Source: Cardinalis cardinalis
Taxonomy: Eukaryota; Chordata; Aves; Passeriformes; Cardinalidae
Direction: 5' to 3'
DNA length: 64,000 nucleotides
NCBI GenBank assembly: GCA_014549065.1
Contig: JACDOX010000082.1
Coordinates: forward strand, 497,690-561,689
The position numbers and the translations under genes are program-made. The notes under the pieces are model-generated. The model was not told the DNA's origin, did no database searches, and worked only from the letters and a program-made list of their open reading frames with translations. Of this stretch, positions 48,801 to 59,449 are shown one piece after another (position 1 is the first letter of the stretch; every line of letters begins with the position of its first letter).

Positions 48801-50770
48801 TAGCCGCACGTATCCAACTAAAGTTAAAAAAGCCTGCTACAGCCAGCAGATAACCCAGTGAGAACTCTGTCGTTAGAACGCTGTCAGCATGTTAAAACTT
48901 ACTATTGTTATACTAATTGATGGCAATTCGCATTGAACCTTTAAAGTCACCTGTATTAGCATAGGCTTTGAACATCAGAAGCCAAATAGATCAGTCAGTA
49001 AAACATCAGACTCTGAAATTGTATTTTGAAATATTTGAGAATGCTAGAAATGTATTAAAATGATGATATAAGTATTCTTTGTAATAAGCAAACCAGATAC
49101 CAGAAGCAAGATTTCTTTGTTTTTTCTTCGCGATTTTAAAATTGTCAACAATTTGCCTTTTCAATGTTNGTTTAGCTTTTTCACTAAAGTTCATGTAGTC
49201 TCTTATTTTATCTTACTATTTAGGAAATTTTAATGAGTCACTTTTTGTCTCTTTTTTTTTCCTTTTAAACAGTAGTCACAAGTATGTATAGTACTAAGAC
49301 TAGAATACAGCGTCAGTTAAGTACCAGTTTTTCCTTAAACAGTATAAGCAATGTTACCTATAAATTATTCTACATTTACCCCAGTTTTTCAAAGTAAAAC
49401 CTAAGTTTTTATTTTAATTGTTTAGTGCATTTAAATTGGAACAACATCCTGCAGTTGAAAGAGGTTTTTAGTTGCCTGTTATTTTTACAGTTACAAACAC
49501 TGTCTGTGTAAGAAATCAAATAACCAAACTATGTATAAATTATGAAGCATTATAGATCTTTCTTTTACCATTTTGATTCCTAGCAGTAATTTTAAGTAAG
49601 AAAGCATTGTACAATAGTTATCCCCATGTTTAGCTATTTAAAAGCTGCTTTAACTTGTCTGTTTGTCACTGTATATAACTATTCCTAATCTAATACTAGA
49701 TATTATTCTATTACGTTCAGCCTGATTTATATGATTAGAGCTGGTGACAGCTTACTGCCTTTACTGAATTAAGTGAGATTTACACTCAATGGAAGCAAAC
49801 TTTACTGTCAGTTGATCTTTTTATTATTAATATTATTGTTATTTTTGGAAGGGTATCTATTTTATAGAACTTTTTGGAGGTATCAGAAATCACATCTGTT
49901 TGTTTTAAATGCCTTAGAAAGGCGTTTATGCTGTTCTTACCACAAAGCTAATTGAAATAACTTAGTACCTAGTAAAACTAAGATGAGAGCCTTCTCTAAG
50001 ATAAGAGAATGGTCCCTGCTTTAGTGGCAGTGTCCCGCTCCTGCCTGCCCCTTTCCAGACACATTTTAATCCATCNAGACNCTAGATTTTTAACTCTTGA
50101 NTTATGAGGTTATTTATNTNAAGATAACATTGTGCAAGTACCTCAAGGACATAAATGAGACTACATTATCTTAGTATTTTTGCTGATGAAGTCTTTGAGA
50201 AAGTTTTGTAGAGCTTTAATGTTTTTGGTAAGAGTTATATGTGTATTTTTGCTACTATAAGTTTAGTTTAAGTATAGAGATATTGTCCTTATAAGTTAGA
50301 ACATTGGCTTTGCAGTTATACCATTAGCCTGCTTTTTACAAGGATTTTTGGTGTTTGGATGTTTAAAATGTAATAAGTGTATCTTTTGTATCCTTTAAGT
50401 TTTGCTTGAATGTAGTAGATGTTAAAAACAAATAGTTTTATGTTAGACATTTGTTATGTGATATATGTGCAGAATGTTATCATAAATATCAAAAAAGCTC
50501 TAATTAGAGAAGACAATTAGAAACATTTATAAGTGAGACCATTTCTGTTCAAAAAATATATCTATTGTTTGAGAATAGTGAACAGCTTACCAGACTATCA
50601 ACACTAACAAATCTGCACACATATTACTCCTTTAGCTTATTATAAAAATGTAATCATGTAGTAATTTTTAAGTGTTACAAAGATGATGTTGCCTTGCTTT
50701 TGCATATACTTGCAAAATATGGTGCAAAGAATGATAGCTACTGCATTTAACCAAACTTTGCTTGTGCAAC
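48801..50770 (+). other. AT-rich interior of the ERV, no coding capacity
   Basis: This part has dense stops in all six frames, long T- and A-rich tracts, and no reverse transcriptase, integrase or envelope motif that I can recognise. The ambiguous bases cluster at 50076, 50081, 50101, 50118 and 50120, which would fit mixed reads from several genomic copies. It may be filler sequence kept for spacing or RNA function in a passenger element, or a hypermutated viral region that cannot be recognised by eye. Confidence 0.65.
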
Positions 50771-50786
50771 AAGAAAACAGGGGAGT
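50771..50786 (+). other. Polypurine tract
   Basis: AAGAAAACAGGGGAGT abuts the 3' LTR start. It is purine-rich except for one C and the final T, and is the expected primer site for plus-strand DNA synthesis. Confidence 0.8.
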
Positions 50787-51126
50787 TGTGGAGAAATGGC
50801 TACATGACAGAGGTCACGTAGACTCGCTTGTTAGCCGAACAGAGCTGGAAAAGTACTGAAGATAGTTTAGCTGAAGTTTTGCACCTGCAGATAATGTGTC
50901 CTTGGGCCTAGCTGGGTATGATAACAAAGTGGACAGTGCGGCGTGGGAAAGGNGAGCGGTAAGCCCAAAGAGCATGAGAAGATTGATGTATAGCTTAACC
51001 AATGAGTTACTTGGCTTGCAGAATATTCATAAGCTTATTATTGTGTGTATAAAGTTTGATGCTCTACCGAAATAAACNGAGCTTGCTGAACTCATATTGA
51101 GCCTCGGAGCCGCCCTGCACCCAACA
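50787..51126 (+). repeat. 3' LTR, 340 bp
   Basis: It starts TGTGGAG and ends CCCAACA. The TATAAA (51048-51053) and AATAAA (51071-51076) signals match those of the 5' LTR. Differences from the 5' copy are listed in that entry. Two ambiguous bases lie at 50953 and 51078. Confidence 0.95.
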
Positions 51127-51132
51127 CCATGG
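51127..51132. repeat. Right target-site duplication CCATGG
   Basis: It is an exact copy of the hexamer before the 5' LTR. The intact pair shows that the element and its flanks have not recombined with another copy. Confidence 0.93.
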
Positions 51133-54100
51133 TGGTATTTTTGACTACAAAATATCTCTCATGTTATGAACACCAGGAAGGAAAGATGAGGTTTTTAGAG
51201 TTCCAAGCAATATACAATATCTGTGAGACCCGTACTTTCTGTTAGTCCTAGCTGGTGTTAGTATGCATGCATTAAAAGCACTGGCTGGTATGTCTTGTCT
51301 TGTCTTAGACAAAAAGCCAGAGGTAGACTTGACGCTTGCCCCAGGGAGCCTTGAGTCTTAAACTCCCTTACAGGGGGCAGCTTTGGCAAGGTGAGACAGA
51401 AAAAGCCCGTCTGCAGGGCTGCAGGAGACAAGGCCACCCCTCTCTGTGCAATGGGGAGATGCCCACAGGGCTGGTGCTGCTGGTGTTGGGGGTCCCTGGA
51501 GCTCCCTCTTCCATGGCAGGGGCTTGGGGGCCATTTCATGTGTCCCTCTCCTTTAAGCTGATGTAAAATACTGCCTAGCTCTATCTTTTCTATCCTGCTA
51601 TTAAAATACCCACCAGCTCCCCAGCTCCTTTTGTCCATCAGTTCCTCCTTTTTTATGGTTTAGGTTTAGATGTGACATTTCCCTTGGTTTTGTGAGACTG
51701 CTGAAGGTATTTTGCTCTGTTTCAGAGCTGTCAGTGGGCTGCATTTAGATTTCTGTGTAGATTACATGAGACGAGTAAGGTTGAATGGTTTATAGCTTCT
51801 TTCCTCCCTAGTGCTGCCCTGTGCTCTGAGTCCTATCAGCCAACACATTGATATCTTGCCCATAAAAATGATGCTATGAAATGCAGCTTCTTATATTACT
51901 TATATTACCCTATAGTTACTAATGCTCATTGATTTCTACTAAAAATCCTTCACAAGTACTAAAAAACTATATGGAATGACACAAACATCCATAGCAAAAA
52001 TGAAAAATAGCATTTATTTTTATTAACACTGTATTTACTTGAATCTGATCACTGAGGCCAGCTTAAGATGTTTCAGAATATATCTAAAAAAGGACCACTC
52101 AAAGGGGGTTTAGGTATGATTCAATCCTACTTTAAGAGCACTTTTCCCTGTCAGCATAATATGAAGTAGTCTTGGCTTCAATGAGAACCTTCCCCTACTC
52201 TTGCAGAGACTCTGGACACTGAGGACAGGGCAAACATAGATTTATTTACCATGGATTTTAACTCTCTACATCAAAATACTCCTCATTGGCCTGCTCTAAT
52301 AATTCTGCCCAACTGAAGAGAGATTCCAAGAGAGCTTCAGTGCAGCACTATAATAAACAACTGCAGAATTGTTTATCATTCCTGATGGCAAAGATTAAAA
52401 AACTCACCATTTATTTCAAATAGATAAGTATGACACCTTAACAATTCTGTCTTTTCCTTACTGGAGACATTTCCATTTCAAGCCCTGACAATATTAAGGA
52501 AGAGATTTATTGGAGTGCATCACACAGCCTGAATCCTTTGGAGTCAAGGTATTTATAATGATGTAAAAGTGACAGTGTCAACAGTGATTTAAATCATTTA
52601 GTCTCTATGATAAACACTATGTTGCCCTAGAATTTAAGGGATGCACTGAGAATGTAAGTCACTCAGAATAAAAACCAAAGTCATTGGCAAATGATTTGGG
52701 TTTACCAAACCTATCATGACACAAAATGAAAGATTGAATGAGAGAGCCTAACAATGAAGTCATAATATCCACGAGATACATTTATCCTCATGGTACTTCA
52801 TAAACCCACAAGATAACGACAGATGTCCTGTGTGAATGCAGTACCTACCTTTATACCTGAAGAAGTCAGCACTGAATTTATCAGCAAAAAGCTAGAGCAG
52901 AACAATATAAAGTACAGACAAGATGTTTGATGCTTGCCTGACAGCAACTGCTCTGATCATCATTTTGCATAATGAAAGTTTGATGTAGATCACCTCTTGA
53001 TCAATGTGTTAGATGTACCCTGGGATATATTAAAAAGCAAGATATGGAGATGGAGAAAAGAGAAAAATCAGACTTCCACCCTCAACTTCTGTATTTTTAT
53101 CAAAGTAGGAAGAAATGCAAGGGAATGAGGGAAAGNTGGAGCTGTCACTCAAGATGGCTGAACGAGAAGAAGAGAATTGATTTAAGAGTGAACAGGGAAA
53201 TTAGCAATGATGCAGCAAAAAATGTTAAAAGGAAATGTTGTGGTCTCAGGAACCATGGAGACAGATCTAAACTCAGAAGTCCTCTTTAGAGGCTTAAAGA
53301 GAGGAGTCACTGGGAAAACAAGCAGTTAGGTCTCCAATTTGGCAAACAAGGTACAAGCAGGTCCTTCTGTCCATCAGGAGCTCGGAGAGCATGGGAAGAA
53401 CAGGGAAGTGAAGAAGTATCCTCAGCAGCTTGAGAGACCTATTGGCCAAGCTATGCCATAATCAGTCTGTCCAGTATTTTTTCCTATTCCCTTGGACTTA
53501 ATTCNTCAAATTTCCTTCCCTCCTTTCTAGCTAAGCTTGTCACTGTCAACACCATCTAAACAAATCATGGTGCTCCTCAGGGTGCATCTCATCTACTCAA
53601 AACACACGCTACCAAAATTGTTCTGTGTAAAAAGCCCTCACCAAGAAAATTCTGGTTTCTAAGTTGTAATTTTAAAAACGTGTTGATGTTCATTCTGTTC
53701 ACTTTTCAAAGAGGGTAAAAAAAAAGTTATTCATGAACTAACAAGCTGTGGGAAATTTTGCTACTATGAGGTTTGTCAGAAAATTTCTTTTCACTTATAT
53801 GATCCTTCCAAGTTCCTCAAGCTTGAAGTGCCTTTCTTTTCAGCAAATTAGGAATCAAACTGGGTTCACCTTGGAAAGCTAATTTTCCATAAATTTTGTA
53901 TGCAGCTGCCTAAAGTCTGATGGAACATGCCCTTCAGCAGTTTTTGTTTTCCAGGTAGTCCATTGTGGTTCTGAAAAGAAAAAAAAACCAANCAAACAAA
54001 ACCCAACCAACCAAAAATAAAAAGCACCAAGAAAATTAAACCACCACATGAGTGAGGTAAGTTATTTAGAAATGTACTTTTAACATGGAGCTGGATGTTT

Positions 54101-54719
54101 TAAGATTCAGAATAAGTAGCCATTTTTCCTCAATCTTTTAGATTCAAAAGGAACACTTCAAAACAGTTGAAAACTGTTGGTTGAATTTGGCACAAAGTCA
54201 GTGTGGACAGGAGTAATATAAGAGCAGCAAATGGCTGTAGGAAAGCTATCCTCAGTGCATTTTCATGATCCTTGAGTAGATATATGAGTGCTTGTGTAAG
54301 CCTGCAGTGCATTTCCTCTGTCTAAAGCATGTTTCCTCAGAGTCTGGCTGCAGGAGCCTCATCCTGCCCTGCAGGGATCACTGAGTCAGGGGCAGGGGAC
54401 AGACTGAGAAGCCGNGTGGGTGAGCATGACTCAGCTCCAGCGGCTAAACACAGTAACTTTCTTCATCTCCTCCAAAATATATAAAATCACAATCCATTTC
54501 TAGGTTGTAGCACATTGGTGTGGTTGAATTGTTTGGAAATCACAGCAGCAANGGCTTCACTCAGAAGGACTGCCCTCAGAACAGTGCAGAGGAGTCTTTT
54601 TGGTTTTGTATGGCCATAAACAGGAAATAGGAGCTCAGCTTTCATGGTGTACTCCAGAAAATACTTACCCTATGATAAATAAATAAATATATCTGTATAT
54701 TTACATAAAATATATAACC
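51133..54719. other. Non-coding stretch, no gene recognised
   Basis: AT-rich sequence with dense stops. The minus-strand open frame at 51258-51638 (126 codons) has no recognisable domain. An A-rich simple tract with ACCAA units lies at about 53978-54030. Confidence 0.65.
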
Positions 54720-54785
54720 CCATGGAAGTGAGGTTTGAGGACCCTTCTAACCCTTAACATTCTATGAGTGTATGGTTCTATACAG
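54720..54785 (+). mobile_element. CR1 LINE extreme 3' tip, plus strand
   Basis: TTTGAGGACCCTTCTAACCC, AACATTCTATGAGTGTATG and GTTCTATA follow the CR1 terminus (GAGGTCCCTTCCAACCC, CCATTCTATGATTCTATG). Only about 65 bases remain, and the copy is diverged. Confidence 0.65.
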
Positions 54786-57700
54786 GCTTCAACAGAGAAG
54801 AAAAATTCCCTTTAATGAGACTATCTGCCACAGTGAACAATATAAAATTGATGTAGACATGTTTGCAAACCAAAAATCATAGCTTTTGNCAAATTTCTTT
54901 AACTATTACAAAACTATTTTAGTTATTAAAAAATTATTCACTGCCTTGAGCAACATTTGGTAGAAAAATATGTAAGAAGTTTTGTGTTTGTTTTTAAAAA
55001 GCAATGAATTGTTATATTTCAGTGTATCTCAGATGAAATGCTATGATTTTCCTCTTTAAAGATATTGGTTAAAATGTCTAATGGAAGGTTTGCAAGGCAC
55101 AGAATGAAAATTCAGCAGTCAGCAAAAGCTCTGGTGGAGACAGAAGTGGAGGACAAAACTGGGCCTAAGTCTTGAGCTCTGTCTGCTGCCCTGTTTGTGC
55201 CCATCCCTGGTACCCAAGAGGAGCAATCAAGAAACAGTAAGAAGAAAAAGTTGTGATGGGAAGCACCATCAGTTCCCAATGATTTTGCCCTCCAGTCAGT
55301 GGGCTATAAGGCTTCTGAGTGGTCNGTGTCCTGCTGTAGGCTGGAAATCCTCAGTTACTTATGGATCTGACAGAAGAGATTCACATGCTGATACAGTCTG
55401 CAGCACCTCTATCCTGCTCCTGTTCACACCATGACATGAGAAACAGGTTTTTTCATGCTCCTTTATGTGTGTCACTCTTTACGATTGTCTTACAGGTGAG
55501 AGCAGAGCCTGTGATCCTGTGGGTAAATGGGGTCCTCTGAATTACTTCTAGCTCCTGCTTTCACATAGGAAACACAAAAAAATACCTTTCCTTTCCAAGA
55601 TATTGTATGCCATGGAAAACATGTGCAGAGAGGAGTAAAAATGTTAAATAAGACAGCTAAAGATTTTCTTTTACCCAGTGAGAAATGACAGACTCTAATT
55701 TACATCCTGTATGACGTTGCTATCTGAGTTTCTGTGTGTTTGGANCAAAGACAGCTGCATTTTGCATCTGCAATTCCCTAGCAGGCTGCTTTAGCTTCTT
55801 TTTGCTTTTGCATTACTTCCTTAAGACACTTCCTGCTTTTTCCTTCTGGCCGCACATTTGTTGATGCTTCAGAGCCCAGAGAGTGGGCCTCTGGCTTTGG
55901 CTGATGGCACGGCTTTGAGTGGGCAGCAGTGGAACAGCCTGAGCACGACTGNCACTGCTTTGCAGAGGTGGCTGCGTGGGGCCGCTCACCAGCTGGGGTC
56001 AGCAGCCAGGGCANGCACAAGCTACTGAGACAAACCTGCCTTTGCACCTCTTCCTGGCCNGTGTAACCCTGTTTATTTGAATTGACTCTCGAATGGCAGG
56101 CAGACAAAACAGATTCAAGCATTTTGCGCTGTGGGACCACCCTTTCTCCTTTGTGATTTTGAAAGGGAACTTCACAGCTGAAGTTAGGCTCTGAAAGAAA
56201 TTCTCAGNCCACCAAGGGTTGCAGTGGGAATTGGATGCTTATGGACTCTCAAATGGAGATCTCTGAGCTCTGTACCTCTCTCTAAATACTACCTCTGTTT
56301 AAAAATCNGACTCATGCAGCTTTATTTTTCAGGGCAGATGGAGAAGGACAGAAAAGAGATTACTTTTAGACCTAGCTTATCCTGAGGTGATAGCTCTCTG
56401 AAATGCCAGCACTATTGATGTATTGATATAATTAAAGACGTCTGCTGAAATGTCACCGCTGCTGCCCAGCGATCTGATGGACGGCTCCAGCTGGGGGATG
56501 ATCTTAAACAGCACAGACAAATTGCTGGGATGCCGTGGTCTCCACTCATGTCCCCCTGCTTCACAAGTGATGGAAATCTACTGAAGGCAAGGAGGGCTAG
56601 TGAGTCCTACACAAATGATTACACTCGGTCTCTAATTGTCCTAACTGTCTCCAGTATGGAACGGTTTTGCATGAACTTTCCCAACTCCCAATTTTTGGCA
56701 CGTTCTACTGCCTGCCCTTGTTTTTTTGGCCCTGATNAAGCAATGCACATGGATTCTTTTCAGCAAATGGCTGACAAAGGACACTCTTGTCCTTGTCTCT
56801 TTGTCTCAATTTGGATTTTATTTATTTACTGAAGGTACAGAAACCTGCTCACTGACACTGAAAAAATCTCTCACTCCTCAAAGANGATACTGGGATTTCT
56901 TCCTCAACTTGAATTACACCTTGCATTGCTGTTCTGCCATTGGAAGGCTGACAGAAACTGGCCCAAGATTTCTAATAAGAATGTTCAAACAAATACCAGA
57001 AAGTACACAAAGCTCAATATTCATTTTGGGAAAAGTAGGTCAAGAATCTCTCTTCTGGACATGCTGCAGNTCTATCTTAAAAGGTAAAAATGGGAGGGAA
57101 AATAATGGAAGAAAAAAAGAACCCTTAGCTCTTATCCTGGCAAGAAATGTTCCAGGAAATTAAAATCTTATAACTGCTGCTGCTTGTCAAAGACCTCATG
57201 AAAAAGAAAAGGAAGACAGTCACCAAAAGAAACTCGAGATGAGTAGTGGAACCCCCTTCTCATTTTCTTTTTCTTTTCCTCTTCAAGGGAATTGCTTTCA
57301 CCAAGCAGTGCAAAATATTAGGGCACATGCAGACAGCATTCTCCTGGAATTTGTGACAAACTGCTGCTGAGCAGTGTTAGATTNTACTATTATGTGCAAG
57401 AACTAGTTTTGGAGATAGTTTCTAATATTGCAGGCCAATATTGCAAAAAAATTGACATTTCAGCTGTCAGTGTCATTAAATATTACACTTTCTCGTATTA
57501 CTGTTATTTGTTGAGGCTGCCCCATTTTTTTCCTAAGCTTTTATTGTTTAGAAATGTAACCTCTTGCCCAGACCCACAAACCTCAGGATGAAACATGTGC
57601 AGATTTTTCTTCCCTCAAAAGCAGTACACTATTNAAGTTTTGTTTTTACTATTAACTATTTAAGTTTTAGTTTTAACTATTTTCTCTTGTAGTTCTGGAT

Positions 57701-58394
57701 GAAATATTCCATCTTTCATTAAAAAAAAAACCCAGAGGTGCAAGCTGAATTCCTCCCTACTTCCACTGTATGGCAGTGATTCTTAGGGACAGCCCAGCCA
57801 AGATGAATAACCTATTGTGACAGACATCATCAAACACATAGTGAGAGAATGCATCTACCACAAAGATTATTTTCTAGATGGAGAAGATGCATAAAGGGCA
57901 GCCAAAGAAAAGTATTGTTAATTATATTTCACAAATAAGGAAACAAGACAGAAATGTTAAAGCCTAAAACTCCTCAGATGCATTGAAATCACTGGGAGGA
58001 TTGTGGATTATTGCTTGAATAAAGCAACATAACCTCTGTCACACAGGAAGCCTTTGGCAAAGAACGGAACAGAGATATTGTAGAACATGTGCCAGAGATC
58101 AAGAGTCAAGCTTTCTTTTTGAGGAAGAAAATATAAAAGGATGTAAAAATTTCTGTCCATAGGATATCATGCTGACACAGACAAATAAACAATGAGAAGG
58201 ATAAAAGTTATTCTAGAAAGTTGCTTGGCAAAAAACTTTTTCTGCCAAGCTTTGGTGAGGCATCTGTCCAAGTAGGCAGAAAATTAACTTCTTGTTTGTC
58301 TGGGAATTTTTTAATCTGTCCTGGACCTTATAGGAATCAGTGGTGCCATGGAAGAGCAGACTGGAAGAGTGCAGGTAGGTTTGCTTCCAAGCCC
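54786..58394. other. Non-coding stretch, one exon-like or conserved-looking block
   Basis: No gene was confirmed. The segment at about 56390-56560 has an even composition with CpG-containing words and stays open on the minus strand for roughly 65 or more codons, as discussed in the findings. An imperfect duplication of AAGTTTTxxTTTTxACTAT type lies at 57635-57682. The remaining open frames near 55.8-56.1 and 56.5-57.2 kb contain several ambiguous codons and no recognisable domain. Confidence 0.55.
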
Positions 58395-58735
58395 ACTCAC
58401 AGGAGGGCTGAAGTACGGAGGGACCTCCAGAACTCATCTGGTCCAATCACACTGCTCAAGCAGGGCCACCTGGCTCCAGTTGTCCTGAACCGTGTCCAGA
58501 GGGCTTTTGAAGATCTCCAAGGAGAGAGATTCCACAGCCTCTCTGGACAACCTTGCCAGTGCTCAGTCACTCTCANAGGCAGAAAGCGTTTCCTGATGTT
58601 CAGAGGGAGCCTCCTGTGTTTCAATTTGTGCCATCATCTCTTGTCCTGTCACTGGGCACCACCAAAAATAGCCTGGCTCTGTCCTCTTTGCACCCTCCCT
58701 TCAGGTATTTATATGCTTGAGGACCAATAGGTTGA
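58395..58735 (-). mobile_element. CR1 LINE fragment, minus strand
   Basis: The plus strand reads as an inverted CR1: AGAACTCATCTGGTCCAAT, then GGCTTTTGAAGATCTCCAAGG, TTCCACAGCCTCTCTGGACAACC, CCAGTGCTCAGTCACTCTCA, TTTCCTGATGTTCAGAGGGA, CTCTTGTCCTGTCACTGGGCACC and CTTTGCACCCTCCCTTCAGGTATTTATA. All of these are familiar blocks of one avian CR1 subfamily. About 340 bases are preserved at fairly good identity. The plus-strand open frame across this region (58221-58730) is antisense to the CR1 and is not a gene. Confidence 0.93.
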
Positions 58736-59414
58736 ATGCTTGAAAATATTCAATATGTGTATTTTTACACACATATGCAGCTCTTTGGAAAGGTCCAGGT
58801 TTGCCTCTTATTTTTTTTTCCATTTGTTTATTTAGGGTTTATTAAATTATTTTGGAGTGATATAATTTTTTTTTCAGTGGGAAAGAGGTTTTCTGGGCCA
58901 GTCTCCCAAAGCACTTCACTACAATTTTAGATAATCAAATAGATTAATATTTAAATACTACATTATGTTAAAAAACTGGCTTCAGTCCTGTTGTATGAAG
59001 CTCTCATACAAATATATTCCAGACTGAGAGCAGATTAGAACATGTAGTATGCAATGACACGTAAGTTATATTGGAACATTTAAGACAGACAATGCCAGTT
59101 TCTCAAACTTGAAGGAAAACAGACCATTAAAAAAATTATTCCATGGGATTATCCTGTAATTTGCCTCTCCTCTTTCAGTTTAATGTTCTCCTTTTAGATA
59201 GCTTTAGTAAATTTACATTTGATGAGTATCAGCTGTTCTGTTATTACCTTTACCAGGATTTGATTATCTCCCACAACACTTTTCCAGTCCAGATGTTTTT
59301 TTCCATTCCACTGTTAAAATGTCTTGGACATCTGGAATCAAAATGGCATAAGAAACAGAAAACATACAAATAAAACACATAATCTCTGAAACTTTGAACT
59401 AGAGTTTATTTCAC

Positions 59415-59449
<35 letters not shown>

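Larger units (their letters stand above)
47455..51126 (+). mobile_element. Complete non-autonomous class II endogenous retrovirus, about 3.67 kb
   Basis: The element has two near-identical LTRs (47455-47796 and 50787-51126), exact CCATGG target duplications, a lysine-tRNA-type primer binding site two bases after the 5' LTR, and a polypurine tract abutting the 3' LTR. The 6-bp duplication and lysine primer are known features of class II (ERVK, beta-like) elements. The interior is only about 2.99 kb and has no long open frame for Gag, protease, Pol or Env. Its first kilobase is CpG-rich and the remaining 1.9 kb is very AT-rich. By analogy with mouse VL30 and chicken ART-CH, it was probably copied by proteins supplied by another provirus. 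Insertion is old enough for about eight LTR substitutions but far younger than the CR1 copies in the window. Confidence 0.95.

Noticed and set aside
48123..48809. Minus-strand open frame of 228 codons inside the retroviral element
   Set aside because: It is antisense to the element, in CpG-rich sequence with several ambiguous codons, and shows no recognisable domain.
58221..58730. Plus-strand open frame of 169 codons
   Set aside because: Most of it is the antisense of a minus-strand CR1 fragment.
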